Positions 43,562-52,339 of a DNA stretch of 64,000 bases are shown here, piece after piece. Each line of letters starts with the position of its first letter. The stretch's first letter is position 1. Origin of the DNA: Roseimaritima ulvae (lineage in GTDB: Bacteria > Planctomycetota > Planctomycetia > Pirellulales > Pirellulaceae); the NCBI RefSeq assembly GCF_008065135.1, contig NZ_CP042914.1, forward strand, positions 5,809,404-5,873,403, read 5' to 3'. Both the position numbers and the translations under genes were made by a program. The notes under the pieces were generated by a model. That model had not been told where the DNA came from. It made no database searches and saw only the letters and a list, made by a program, of their open reading frames with translations.

Positions 43562-43935
43562 GTTTAGGATTCCTTCCAATTCGTAAACGACAGTAACAAG
43601 TTATTAAGGGGGCTTTAGAACAAATAGCGTGCCGGAATAATCAATTTCTTCATTATTTCCGGAATTCCTCAATTTCCGCTAACGGTCCGGCCGATAACGA
43701 CCCGGCAGAGGCATTTGCTATCGATTCTGCGGCGAAAGCTAGCAAGGACAACAATGAGACCGGGTGTCTCATTCTGTGACAGCTTGCCTCCGCTCGACAG
43801 GATTAGTTATCGCAGAGCGGGGTGACACCTTAGGTCACAGGACAAATTTCCTTTGCGGAAAATCCCCCTACCAACCGGTCGCTCGGTTTTGTTACATCCG
43901 GGGTCGTATCTGCTGAACACCCTGGACGAGGTCCA
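43562..43935. other. Divergent intergenic region, csrA / HEAT lipoprotein
   Basis: About 374 bases. It holds a perfect hairpin AATGAGAC-CGGGT-GTCTCATT at 43753-43773 and a smaller palindrome GTGAC-ACCTTAG-GTCAC at 43822-43838. The csrA side is AT-rich (TTCATTATTTCC), suitable for a promoter. No gene. Confidence 0.55.
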
Positions 43936-44634
43936 ATGATGCCGCGATTGCTGCTCTTTCCTGTCGCCCTGTGCTGCTTGGCCGTATGCGGCTGCCACGA
44001 CGGTCCGCTGTACGCGCTCAAGCACGCCAATCCGTACTTCGTGCGTGAATGGAAGAAGGACGAAGCGTTGGGAATTACCGATTTCCAACGCCGCAAAGAA
44101 CTGGAGCTGCTGGTTCGTACGCTTCCCAGCATGTCGGCCAACGAACAGGCCGAGTACATGGTGCACCTGCAGCAGATCCTGGACAAAGACCCCAGCCCGG
44201 ATATGCGACACTTGGCCGTCCGAGCCTCCACATCGATCAGCGGGCCGGCAGCGCTGTCGTTGGCCCAGCAGGCGCTCGACGACGACAGTCTCAAAGTCCG
44301 TATGGCCGCCTGCGACGTGCTGGGCAAACGCCCAGAACCCGAAGCCGCTCAATCGCTGGCCAAACTGGTCGGCGAATCGTCGAACCTGGATATCCGGCAA
44401 GCCGCCCTGCGAGCGTTGGGCGGTCACCGCGGCGACGTCGTTAAAGATTCCCTCAAGCTGGCCCTGGACGATCGCGATCCGGCCATCCGCATGGCCGCCA
44501 TGCAGTCGCTTGAACAGGTCACCGGCGAACCGCTGGGCACTTCCGACCCGGACGTCTGGGTCGCTTACCTGGAAGGCAAACCGTACGAATCGAACCCCGG
44601 CAGCTTTGCCGAACGCATGCGTTCGATGTTTTAG
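43936..44634 (+). CDS. HEAT-repeat lipoprotein
   Basis: A 232-residue exported protein. The N-terminal stretch MMPRLLLFPVALCCLAVCGC contains a plausible lipobox ending in Cys20. Residues about 90-190 are helical HEAT-like repeats: MRHLAVRASTSISGPAALSLA, LKVRMAACDVLGKRPEPEA, LDIRQAALRALGGHRGDVV and PAIRMAAMQSLEQVTG. Such repeats act as protein-binding scaffolds. The role in the envelope is unknown. It is divergent from csrA, with inverted repeats upstream. No partner gene on the same strand. Confidence 0.75.
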   Translation: MMPRLLLFPVALCCLAVCGCHDGPLYALKHANPYFVREWKKDEALGITDFQRRKELELLVRTLPSMSANEQAEYMVHLQQILDKDPSPDMRHLAVRASTSISGPAALSLAQQALDDDSLKVRMAACDVLGKRPEPEAAQSLAKLVGESSNLDIRQAALRALGGHRGDVVKDSLKLALDDRDPAIRMAAMQSLEQVTGEPLGTSDPDVWVAYLEGKPYESNPGSFAERMRSMF

Positions 44635-44664
44635 CCGTCCAGTTTTAGTTTTAGCGGACAAACC

Positions 44665-44775
44665 GAGTCCTGGGACTCGCGTCCCAGGCTCTACGCGTCC
44701 GCTGCTCCGCAGCTCAGAATGGCTGCCGGACCCTCCCCGGGCCTGAGAGCCCGACCCTCCCGCAAGCGGGAGGGT
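44665..44775. repeat. Two GC-rich hairpins between convergent genes
   Basis: 44665-44691 forms CCTGGGAC-TCGC-GTCCCAGG with flanking GAG/CTC. 44754-44775 forms ACCCTCCCGC-AA-GCGGGAGGGT, a perfect 10-bp stem. A similar CCCTCCC..GGTAGGGT sequence is at 53849-53868. They lie between the HEAT lipoprotein and trpA stops and may act as a terminator without a T-run. Confidence 0.65.
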
Positions 44776-44809
44776 GAATTGCGACGCACCAACGCTAACT
44801 GCCAGTCGA

Positions 44810-45619
44810 TTAAATCGACGTACCCATAGCGGTCAACAACTCTTTGGCAAAGCTTTGCACATCCTGCAGCACCTTCCCGCGGGATTCCGGCGTCACGCCG
44901 GCGATCCGCCGAACGAAGGCCGAACCAACGATTAACCCATCGGCCACCGGCGCCAACTGACGAGCCGTTTCGGGACCGCTGATCCCAAACCCGATGCAGA
45001 TCGGCAAGTCCGTCTGCTGCTTGAGCCACTGCACGTTTTCCACCAGGTCGGTCGGCAGCTCGGTCCGCTCCCCGGTGATTCCGGTTACCGAAACGAAGTA
45101 CAGAAACCCGGTCGACGATTCGGCGATCTGCACCTGTCGCTCGCGCGGCGTGGTGGGGGTGACCAGCTGGATCAGGTTGAAATCATGGGCGTGGCAGACC
45201 CGCGAGACCTCGGCGGCTTCTTCGACCAGCAGATCGGGCACGATGGCACCGCTGTAGCCGGCCGTCAGGGCTCGCTGCACATAGGCTTCCAGTCCGATGC
45301 GGTGGATGATCGAATAGCTGACCATGGTGACCATCGGCATCTTCATGGCGGGCTTCAGCGAAGCGGCCAAGTCAAACACCTGTTGCAGTTTGAAACCGTT
45401 ATCCAGGGCCCGTTGGTAAGCGGCTTGAATCACCGGACCATCGGCGATCGGATCGCTGTAGGGCACGCCCACCTCACACATACTAGCTCCGGCCTCGGCC
45501 AGGGCTTTGAGCAGTTCGCCGGTAAAGGCGATATCGGGGTCGCCGGCGGTGACAAAGGGCAACAGGGCTTTGCGGCCTTGTTGGCGAAGATCTTCAAACA
45601 GGTCGTCGATAGCGGTCAT
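44810..45619 (-). CDS. trpA: Tryptophan synthase alpha chain
   Basis: A 269-residue TIM-barrel enzyme converting indole-3-glycerol phosphate to indole and glyceraldehyde-3-phosphate. CEVGVPYSDPIADGPVIQ carries both the Glu and the Asp catalytic residues, and ICIGFGISGPETARQL and the C-terminal DGLIVGSAFVR bind phosphate. The start ATG 45619 shares its first base with the TGA stop of the upstream pgi (TGATG), so the two are translationally coupled. trpB is not in the window, an unusual separation. Confidence 0.95.
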   Translation of the reverse strand: MTAIDDLFEDLRQQGRKALLPFVTAGDPDIAFTGELLKALAEAGASMCEVGVPYSDPIADGPVIQAAYQRALDNGFKLQQVFDLAASLKPAMKMPMVTMVSYSIIHRIGLEAYVQRALTAGYSGAIVPDLLVEEAAEVSRVCHAHDFNLIQLVTPTTPRERQVQIAESSTGFLYFVSVTGITGERTELPTDLVENVQWLKQQTDLPICIGFGISGPETARQLAPVADGLIVGSAFVRRIAGVTPESRGKVLQDVQSFAKELLTAMGTSI

Positions 45620-47058
45620 CAGGTTCGTCCCAAGTGCTTGTGAGTGTTCGTGATGTAAGGAGCCGACCCCGAGGGGCCGAACGGATTTTGGCCCTGCCAA
45701 TGCATTTCGACGACCGTGGCGATCATCAACAGCTGAAACAATTGGCCCAGGACATGGGTATCGATGGTGGGCAGAATCAAGTCGGTGGTGGGATGTCCGG
45801 CCGCGTGCCAGGCGTCGTTGGCGCCGCGAATCGCCGCCGCGCCGAGCTGGGGGATGGATTTGTCGGCTAGGTCATCTAAACCGTCTTGATTTTGATTGCC
45901 GCCGTGGCTGCCCACGGCCAATGGATCGGTCCGAAAACGATCGACGATCAGGTTATTAAATACGGGGTTGGGTCCGCCGCCGGGCCGGTTGGGGCGTCGA
46001 CTGTGCAGATCCCGGGGATTGGTCATTGTCAACGGCAGCACGCCGGCGGAACAGCCAGCAGCCGATTCGCTGAGCAATTGTTCGTACCACTGGCCGATGC
46101 TCGTCAGCGCGTGGCTCCATACGCTCATCACCCGCACGTCGCCGCGGCGATGGCGAGCCAACAGGTGATTGGCGGCCACGAACTGCAGGACCACGTTGTC
46201 TTCCACCGCCGCCGTTTCAAAATGCTTGTTCATCGCCATCGCCCCGACCAGCAACTGCATGCAGTCCAAGCCCAGGAAAGCCGCCGGCAGCAAGCCCACC
46301 GGAGACAGCACGCTGAACCGGCTCTCCACCCGCGGCGGGACGGCAAGGATCGGCTGGCAGCCCAATTGCTGGACTAAATCGTAGAGTTTTCCGGACGGTC
46401 CGGTGACCGGAAACACAAATTCCGCCAGCGAATCGCCGGGGCGGCCGGGCATCGTCTGTTCCAGCGCCGCCAAGAATTGCCGCACCGCCACGGCCGTCTC
46501 CAGCCGCTCGCCGCTCTTGCTGACCACGCATAGGCCCCACCGCGACGCGACTTGGTTGTATTCGCAACTGCCCAGAGCCAGCCGATGCAGCAGGGCGGAG
46601 CTGACATCGTTGTCCAGGTGGTCCCCGGCAAAGTACATCCGCGGCTTGCTGCCTCGGGCTCCCCGCGATAATTCGTTGTGGTAGGGATGGCAGCAAGCTT
46701 CCATCATCGCTCGGCCGCCCAGCGACGAGCCGCCCACGCCCAGTACGACCACGGCGTCCAAGCGATCGTGCATCCCGTTGGCCAACGCAAACACCCGCCC
46801 CAGTTCGCTCTGCTCCCGCTGCGACTCATAGGCTTCCAGCTGCTCGATGGGCAGCCCATAAAAACCGGATTCCGCCAGCAGCCCGCCCGCTGCCAGCAGG
46901 TCGTGGCGGAGCGACTGCAGCGTTTCCAAACCCTCGTTCCACTGGCTGGCGGTCAGCCCAAAGTCAGGGTCAAGGGCTCCGGACGGGTCGAACTGCAGCA
47001 AACTCAAAGCGATCTTCTTTAGCGGGAATCGAGGGTCAAGCGATGCCGTATCGTACAA
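45619..47058 (-). CDS. pgi: Glucose-6-phosphate isomerase-like protein (altered C-terminal motif)
   Basis: A 479-residue SIS-fold protein. VVLGVGGSSLGGRAMMEA, VVSKSGERLETAVAVRQF, LLSESAAG and DLHSRRPN correspond to the phosphoglucose isomerase core; the acid/base Glu of ES and His of DLHS are present. Near the C-terminus, where bacterial enzymes read NPFDQPGVEAYK, this protein reads NPFGPSGSAPYI, so the catalytic Lys is replaced by Ile. The N-terminus matches the family. It may be an active divergent isomerase or a repurposed sugar-isomerase domain. Coupled to trpA through TGATG. Confidence 0.8.
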   Translation of the reverse strand: MYDTASLDPRFPLKKIALSLLQFDPSGALDPDFGLTASQWNEGLETLQSLRHDLLAAGGLLAESGFYGLPIEQLEAYESQREQSELGRVFALANGMHDRLDAVVVLGVGGSSLGGRAMMEACCHPYHNELSRGARGSKPRMYFAGDHLDNDVSSALLHRLALGSCEYNQVASRWGLCVVSKSGERLETAVAVRQFLAALEQTMPGRPGDSLAEFVFPVTGPSGKLYDLVQQLGCQPILAVPPRVESRFSVLSPVGLLPAAFLGLDCMQLLVGAMAMNKHFETAAVEDNVVLQFVAANHLLARHRRGDVRVMSVWSHALTSIGQWYEQLLSESAAGCSAGVLPLTMTNPRDLHSRRPNRPGGGPNPVFNNLIVDRFRTDPLAVGSHGGNQNQDGLDDLADKSIPQLGAAAIRGANDAWHAAGHPTTDLILPTIDTHVLGQLFQLLMIATVVEMHWQGQNPFGPSGSAPYITNTHKHLGRT

Positions 47059-47118
47059 GCTGGCTCGGATCGCTCGTAGACGGCATGCAGCGGGAGCCTC
47101 CCCGTCTCGCCATCTCCC

Positions 47119-47143
47119 CGTAGCTACCGTCGCCAGACGGTGG
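47119..47143 (-). repeat. REP-like TGGC-loop hairpin (stem CCGTC/GACGG)
   Basis: Single copy in the GCCA orientation upstream of the DUF374 gene, with the GTAGCTA tail and stem CCGTC/GACGG identical to 9508-9532 and 34853-34877. Confidence 0.85.
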
Positions 47144-47232
47144 ATCGCGGTTTACTCATTCACGGGATTTTTATACAAGCCGTTCGGGGGCCTGCGCCCG
47201 GTTTGCCACCCTTACCCGATCGAAGCATTAGG

Positions 47233-47916
47233 ATGAGAACGCTTTTTGCCTGGCTGGTTGCCCTGACGGTTTATGCGCTGCGATACACCTGCCGCGTCAA
47301 AGTTTACAACGACTCCCGGCCTCAACTGCAGGCCGACTCGACGCCCTACGTTTACGCGGTCCTTCACGCGCACCAATTGTCGGCCCTGATGGTCGCCGAC
47401 AAGGGGCTCGGAACGATGGTCTCGCGTTCGGCCGACGGCCAGATGATTATCCCCACGCTGCGGATTTTGAGCTGCGTCCCGGTCCGCGGTTCGAGCGGCC
47501 AGGGGAAAAACAATCGCGGCGGCCGCAGTGCGTTACAAAACCTGGTCCAACATGTGCTCGACGGCCGAACGGCCTGCCTGACCGTCGATGGCCCCCGCGG
47601 CCCGCGAGGCCGGGTTCACAAGGGAATCGGCGAACTGGGGCGACAATCCGGGGCCGTAGTGCTGGCCACCACGGTGATCCCACGCCACCGCTGGTTGATC
47701 TCCAAAGCCTGGGATCGGCTGCAAATCCCCTTGCCCTTCACCACCTTGGAGCTGCATTTTTCAGCCCCCATCCGGCACCGCGAGGGCGAATCGCTGGAAC
47801 AATACCGCCGCCGCATCCACCGCAGCCTAGCCGTTTTGGAGCAAACCACCGACCCCGACGAAGCGGTGTACAGCGAATCGCCGCCGCCCACCGCGAGCAC
47901 CCGCCGCGCAGCCTGA
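47233..47916 (+). CDS. DUF374 / lysophospholipid acyltransferase family protein
   Basis: About 227 residues. ATG 47233 gives MRTLFAWLVALTVYALRYTC, a signal-anchor-like start; an ATG at 47140 overlaps a repeat and adds 31 unlikely residues. Motifs include VLHAHQLSALMVADKG (family His), VSRSADGQMI, GSSGQGKNNRGGRSAL and TVDGPRGPRGRVHKG, the DUF374 signature related to LpxL/acyltransferases of lipid A and outer membrane lipids. It likely transfers an acyl chain at the inner membrane. Substrate unproven. Ends with a Pro/Thr/Arg-rich tail. Confidence 0.88.
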   Translation: MRTLFAWLVALTVYALRYTCRVKVYNDSRPQLQADSTPYVYAVLHAHQLSALMVADKGLGTMVSRSADGQMIIPTLRILSCVPVRGSSGQGKNNRGGRSALQNLVQHVLDGRTACLTVDGPRGPRGRVHKGIGELGRQSGAVVLATTVIPRHRWLISKAWDRLQIPLPFTTLELHFSAPIRHREGESLEQYRRRIHRSLAVLEQTTDPDEAVYSESPPPTASTRRAA

Positions 47917-47932
47917 AGAGGAGCCCCGTGCA

Positions 47933-47966
47933 GCATGGGCCCGTAGCATGGGCCCCCGGCCCGTGC
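47933..47966. repeat. GCATGGGCCC-GGGCCCGTGC element
   Basis: GCATGGGC at 47933 then GTAGCATGGGCCCCCGGCC at 47943 (with CCGTGC to 47966). The same type is at 15167-15301, 40303-40325 and 54734-54792. The core is palindromic (GGGCCCCCGGCCC). Confidence 0.7.
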
Positions 47967-48010
47967 AGGATACGCCCGTGGGTTGAAAGAAACCGCAAGG
48001 TCTGGAAAAC

Positions 48011-48075
48011 CAAGGGACAAAAAGGACCAAAGGGACGAAAAGGACGGTCCCTTGCGTCCCTTCCTGCCCCGTCCC
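48011..48075. repeat. GGGAC-type purine/pyrimidine inverted repeat
   Basis: Left arm has AAGGGAC, AAAAAGGACC, AAAGGGACG; right arm has GGTCCCTTGCGTCCCTTCC. Same family as 6583-6690, 52204-52318 and 59990-60091. Confidence 0.7.
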
Positions 48076-48081
48076 GATCCT

Positions 48082-48138
48082 CCAAACTCTGGCGAGTTCG
48101 GCTACGAGACGGCTACGAGACGGCTACGAGACGGCTAC
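48082..48138 (+). repeat. REP-like hairpin with 11-bp tandem tail
   Basis: The hairpin at 48082-48106 has stem AACTC/GAGTT and loop TGGC. Its tail is expanded into three consecutive CGGCTACGAGA units and a partial fourth (48099-48138), which is unique among the copies in this window. Confidence 0.85.
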
Positions 48139-48212
48139 AAATTGTGTGGGCTTCCGCAGCGGGGCGTTGCAGCCCAAGATATCGGCTACCTTAGCCCGAC
48201 GCTTGCCACCCC

Positions 48213-49196
48213 ATGACGCCATCACCTTCACCGCCCGCCGGGGGAACGAACGCTTCCCCGCAACCGCACGGCGATTCAATCGATTTTCAGCCCCGCAAGG
48301 CGGCCATCATCGGCGTCGGCCTGCTGGGCGGTTCGATCGGACTGGCGCTGCGCCGGCGGTGGCCCTCGATTGAGGTCTTCGGCAGTTCCCGCAGCGAAAA
48401 AAAGCGGCAACGGGCCCTGCAGACCGGCTGTGTGACCACGGCCTGCGAGGACGAACGCGCGGCTTGCCGCGACGCCGACCTGATTTTCATCTGCACGCCG
48501 GTGGGCCTTATCGCTGAAAAAGCCATCCAACTGGCCGCTTGCTGCCCCGAACACGCTTTGCTGACGGATGTCGGCAGCACCAAACGCAAAATCGTCGACA
48601 CGGTCGAATCCGATGCCCGGGCAGCCGCTAAATTTGTCGGTTCCCACCCCATCGCGGGCGGTGAAAAAACCGGCCCCGAACACGCCACGGCGGACTTGTT
48701 CGAGAACAAACGCGTGGTTGTGACGCCCACCGAGCGGACCGCGGCGGACCGACTGACGCGAACCATCGCTCTTTGGCAGGCCCTGGGCGCTGAAGTCCTG
48801 CAGCTGTCACCGAGTGTGCACGACGACCAGCTGGCCGGTGTCAGCCATGCCACCCACTTCGCTTCCTGCGCGGTCGCGTCGATTCTCCGCGAAGACGAAA
48901 TCACGCTGATCGGCAGCGGCTGGCGCGATACCACTCGCGTGGCCGCCGGCGACCCGCAGATGTGGAGCGACATCGCGGCCCAAAACGCCGCCCCCATCAC
49001 CGTTCGGCTGCGCGCCATCCGCCAACAGCTCGATGCCCTGATCGACGCCATCGATGCGGAAGACCGCGATACGCTGATGCGGTTGTTGACCGCCGCCCAA
49101 CAGCTTCGACAATGTGTCCCTGCTCCCGACAGTATTCGTGCACCTGACAGTATTCCTGCACCCGAGAGCGCAGCCGAAACCGATTCGGACGCCTAA
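48213..49196 (+). CDS. tyrA: Prephenate/arogenate dehydrogenase TyrA
   Basis: A 327-residue NAD-dependent dehydrogenase of tyrosine biosynthesis. KAAIIGVGLLGGSIGLALRR is the Rossmann glycine motif, FICTPVGLIAEKA and TDVGSTKRKIVDTVE follow, and FVGSHPIAGGEKTGPEHA holds the active His and substrate-binding residues. The length fits monofunctional TyrA with no chorismate mutase domain. About 20 N-terminal residues precede the fold. The C-terminus has three 6-residue units (PAPDSI, RAPDSI, PAPESA) from an 18-bp tandem repeat at 49119-49172. It is followed 31 bases later by purL. Confidence 0.93.
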   Translation: MTPSPSPPAGGTNASPQPHGDSIDFQPRKAAIIGVGLLGGSIGLALRRRWPSIEVFGSSRSEKKRQRALQTGCVTTACEDERAACRDADLIFICTPVGLIAEKAIQLAACCPEHALLTDVGSTKRKIVDTVESDARAAAKFVGSHPIAGGEKTGPEHATADLFENKRVVVTPTERTAADRLTRTIALWQALGAEVLQLSPSVHDDQLAGVSHATHFASCAVASILREDEITLIGSGWRDTTRVAAGDPQMWSDIAAQNAAPITVRLRAIRQQLDALIDAIDAEDRDTLMRLLTAAQQLRQCVPAPDSIRAPDSIPAPESAAETDSDA

Positions 49197-49227
49197 CCCC
49201 ATTTCTCCAGCTACTTAGACAACCATC

Positions 49228-52176
49228 ATGCCCCTTTGGCAAATCGACATTTACCCCGCTGAGAATCAGACCGATCGCGACGGCCAACGAATCAGCGAGG
49301 AAATCCATGAACTGGGGTTGGCCGACGAGGTGCCCGTGACCTTTGCTCGCGGCTATCTGGTGCAAGGCGACTTGAACGCCCAAGCCGCCAACACGCTGGC
49401 TCAAACTTTGCTCTCCGACCCGATCACCGAACACACCGTGGTGGCTCTGGCCAGCCAGGATGATCTCCACGAACCACCCGGCGACGAATCGACGCTGGTC
49501 TACGTGTTGCCCAAACCGGGCGTGATGGACCCGGTGGCGATGAGCACTCAAGCGGCCGCTCGCGATGCCGGGCTGGCCGTCGAAAGCGTCCGCACGCTGC
49601 GAAAATACTGGTTGCCCGAACTGGCCGATGAGCAACTGCAAGCGATTTGCCGCCGTGCGTTATCCAACGACGCCATCGAGCAAGTCGTCGTCGGTCCGCT
49701 GGAAATGGATCAGCTGGACGTCGGCCAGGGATACTCTTTCGAATGCGTCACGGTCCCCATCCGCGAGTTGGACGACGCGGCGTTGGAAGACCTGTCGCGG
49801 ACCGGCCAGCTGTACCTGACGCTGGTGGAAATGCAAACCATCGCCGCTCACTTCCGCGATCTGGGCCGCGACCCCACCGATATCGAACTGGAATCGATCG
49901 CGCAAACCTGGTCGGAACACTGCAGCCACAAAACGCTGGCCGGTCGGATCGCCTACCGCGGCCCCTCCGCCGATGGCACGCCCGAAGCCGACGTGCGGCA
50001 GTACGACAATATGCTGAAGGAAACCATCTTCGCCGCCACCCAGCAGATCCGCAAAACGCTGGGCGACGAGGACTGGTGCGTCAGCGTGTTCAAAGACAAC
50101 GCCGGCGTGGTCAAATTCGATGACCAGTACCACGCCTGCTTTAAAGTCGAAACCCACAATCACCCCTCGGCGCTGGAACCCTATGGTGGCGCCAACACGG
50201 GCATCGGCGGCGTGATCCGCGACCCGCTGGGAACCGGTATGGGCGCCAAACCGGTTTGCAATACCGACGTGTTCTGCTTCGCCCCGCCGGACACCGATCC
50301 TCAATCCCTGCCGCCCGGCGTGCTGCATCCGCGGCGAGTCATGAAAGGCGTCGTCTCGGGCGTCCGCGATTACGGCAACCGGATGGGCATCCCCACGGTC
50401 AACGGCGCGGTGTACTTCGACAAGCGATACCTGGGCAACCCGCTGGTGTACTGCGGCAACGCGGGCATCATCCCGGTGGGCATGGAAGACAAAGAAGTTA
50501 AAGCCAACGACTACATCGTCGCCCTGGGCGGACGGACGGGCCGCGACGGCATCCACGGAGCCACGTTTTCCTCGGCGGAATTGACCAGCGAATCGGAATC
50601 GTTGTCCGGCGGCGCGGTACAGATCGGCAACGCAATCACCGAAAAGATGGTCGCCGACGTGCTGCTGCAAGCTCGCGATCAGGGACTCTACAACGCCGTC
50701 ACCGACTGCGGCGCCGGCGGCTTCAGCAGCGCCGTGGGCGAAATGGGCGAAGAGCTGGGCGCGGAAGTTTGGTTGGACAAAGCCCCGCTGAAATACGACG
50801 GGCTGAGCTACACCGAAATCTGGATCAGCGAAGCCCAAGAACGGATGGTGCTGTCGGTCCCGGCCGACAAATGGGATCGACTCCGCGAGTTGGCCGAAAG
50901 CGAAGGCGTGGAAGCGACCATCATCGGCAAATTTGTGCCCACCGGTCGACTGCACTTGCAGTATCAAGGCCAAACCGTGGGCGACGTGTCGATGGAATTC
51001 CTCCACGACGGTCGCCCGCCGGTGATTCGCGACGCGGTCTACCATCCGGCTGCCGAAACCGATCTGGACATCCCGGCCCAGCATCGCGGCCCCGACGCCG
51101 ATGCCGCCACGCTGGAAAAAATCCTCGGCTCGCTAAACGTGGCCAGCAAACACTGGGTGATTCGCCAGTACGATCACGAAGTCCAAGGCGGCAGCGTGGT
51201 CAAACCGCTGGTCGGCCCCCAGTGTGACGGTCCCGGCGACGCGGCGGTCGTGCGGCCACGGATCGAATCCCGACGCGGCCTGGTGCTGTCCTGCGGAATG
51301 AATCCCTACTACGGCGACTTTGACACTTACCACATGGCCGCCTCGGCGATCGACGAAGCGGTGCGCAACGCCGTGGCCGTAGGCGCCGATCCCAAGCAGC
51401 TGGCGATCCTCGATAACTTCTGTTGGGGATACACCGACCGAGCCGAAACGCTGGGCTCGTTGGTCCGAGCCGCGATCGCTTGCCAAGACATGGCGCTGGC
51501 TCTGGGCACGCCGTTTATCAGCGGCAAAGACAGCCTGAACAACGAATTCAGCTACCACGACGACGCCGGCGACAAGCAGACCATCGCGATCCCGCCCAGC
51601 CTGCTGATCAGCGCCATGGGCCAGGTCGCCGACGTCAGCCGCTGCGTGACGATGGACCTCAAGACCGCTGGCAACGCGGTGTACCTGATCGGCGACACCT
51701 TCAACGAACTGGGTGGCTCGCATTTCGCCGTCGTCCACGGCTTGTCCGGCGGTCACGTGCCGCGGGTCAACGTCGCGCAAGCCGTCAACACGTTTGCCGC
51801 CGTACACGCCGCCATCAATGCCGGCTTGGTGCGTGCCTGTCACGATTTGAGCGAAGGAGGACTGGCCGCCGCGGCCGCCGAAATGGCCTTCGCCGGCACG
51901 CTGGGGCTGAAGCTGGATATCGCCGCCGTGGTCGAGCAAGTGGCCTCGCCGACACACGCCCTGTTCAGCGAATCCAACACGCGGTTCTTGATCGAAGTCC
52001 CGGCAGACGCCACCGCCGCGTTCGAACAACAGTTCGCAAGCGCCAGCGTGCCCTGCCGCCGACTGGGGAGCGTCACCTCCAACGAATCGCTGGCGATCCA
52101 CGTCGGCGAAGACCAGACGCTCTGCGTCGGCACCCAGCGTCTGAAAGCCGCCTGGCAGAAGCCGCTGGATTGGTAG
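49228..52176 (+). CDS. purL: Phosphoribosylformylglycinamidine synthase, PurL with PurS-like N-terminus
   Basis: A 982-residue enzyme of purine synthesis (FGAR to FGAM). Residues about 1-85 ([20 protein letters not shown]) and 88-165 ([20 protein letters not shown]) each look like a PurS-like unit, so the N-terminus resembles a PurS dimer, then the PurL catalytic core with [35 protein letters not shown] and [20 protein letters not shown]. There is no C-terminal glutaminase; PurQ must be supplied elsewhere. The 740-residue small PurL and 1300-residue fused PurL bracket this length. Shared direction with tyrA. Confidence 0.95.
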   Translation: MPLWQIDIYPAENQTDRDGQRISEEIHELGLADEVPVTFARGYLVQGDLNAQAANTLAQTLLSDPITEHTVVALASQDDLHEPPGDESTLVYVLPKPGVMDPVAMSTQAAARDAGLAVESVRTLRKYWLPELADEQLQAICRRALSNDAIEQVVVGPLEMDQLDVGQGYSFECVTVPIRELDDAALEDLSRTGQLYLTLVEMQTIAAHFRDLGRDPTDIELESIAQTWSEHCSHKTLAGRIAYRGPSADGTPEADVRQYDNMLKETIFAATQQIRKTLGDEDWCVSVFKDNAGVVKFDDQYHACFKVETHNHPSALEPYGGANTGIGGVIRDPLGTGMGAKPVCNTDVFCFAPPDTDPQSLPPGVLHPRRVMKGVVSGVRDYGNRMGIPTVNGAVYFDKRYLGNPLVYCGNAGIIPVGMEDKEVKANDYIVALGGRTGRDGIHGATFSSAELTSESESLSGGAVQIGNAITEKMVADVLLQARDQGLYNAVTDCGAGGFSSAVGEMGEELGAEVWLDKAPLKYDGLSYTEIWISEAQERMVLSVPADKWDRLRELAESEGVEATIIGKFVPTGRLHLQYQGQTVGDVSMEFLHDGRPPVIRDAVYHPAAETDLDIPAQHRGPDADAATLEKILGSLNVASKHWVIRQYDHEVQGGSVVKPLVGPQCDGPGDAAVVRPRIESRRGLVLSCGMNPYYGDFDTYHMAASAIDEAVRNAVAVGADPKQLAILDNFCWGYTDRAETLGSLVRAAIACQDMALALGTPFISGKDSLNNEFSYHDDAGDKQTIAIPPSLLISAMGQVADVSRCVTMDLKTAGNAVYLIGDTFNELGGSHFAVVHGLSGGHVPRVNVAQAVNTFAAVHAAINAGLVRACHDLSEGGLAAAAAEMAFAGTLGLKLDIAAVVEQVASPTHALFSESNTRFLIEVPADATAAFEQQFASASVPCRRLGSVTSNESLAIHVGEDQTLCVGTQRLKAAWQKPLDW

Positions 52177-52203
52177 CGGCGGGAGTAGGGGTTAGTGGTT
52201 GTG

Positions 52204-52318
52204 CCGAAAAGGGACGAAAGGGACCGAAGGGACGAAAGGGACCAGGGGCGTCGCCCCGGTAGGTAGCCGTCCTTTTCGTCCCTTCGGTCCTTCGGTCCTT
52301 CGGTCCTTTCCTTTTCGC
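52204..52318. repeat. GGGAC-type inverted repeat with inner GGGGCG hairpin
   Basis: Left arm CGAAAAGGGACGAAAGGGAC and right arm GTCCTTTTCGTCCCTTCGG are inverted; the loop itself is AGGGGCGTCGCCCC. Multiple short GTCCTTCG units in the right arm suggest slippage (three consecutive GGTCCTTC). Between purL and wecB. Confidence 0.75.
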
Positions 52319-52339
52319 CCCTCCCTTTACCGCCTGCCC

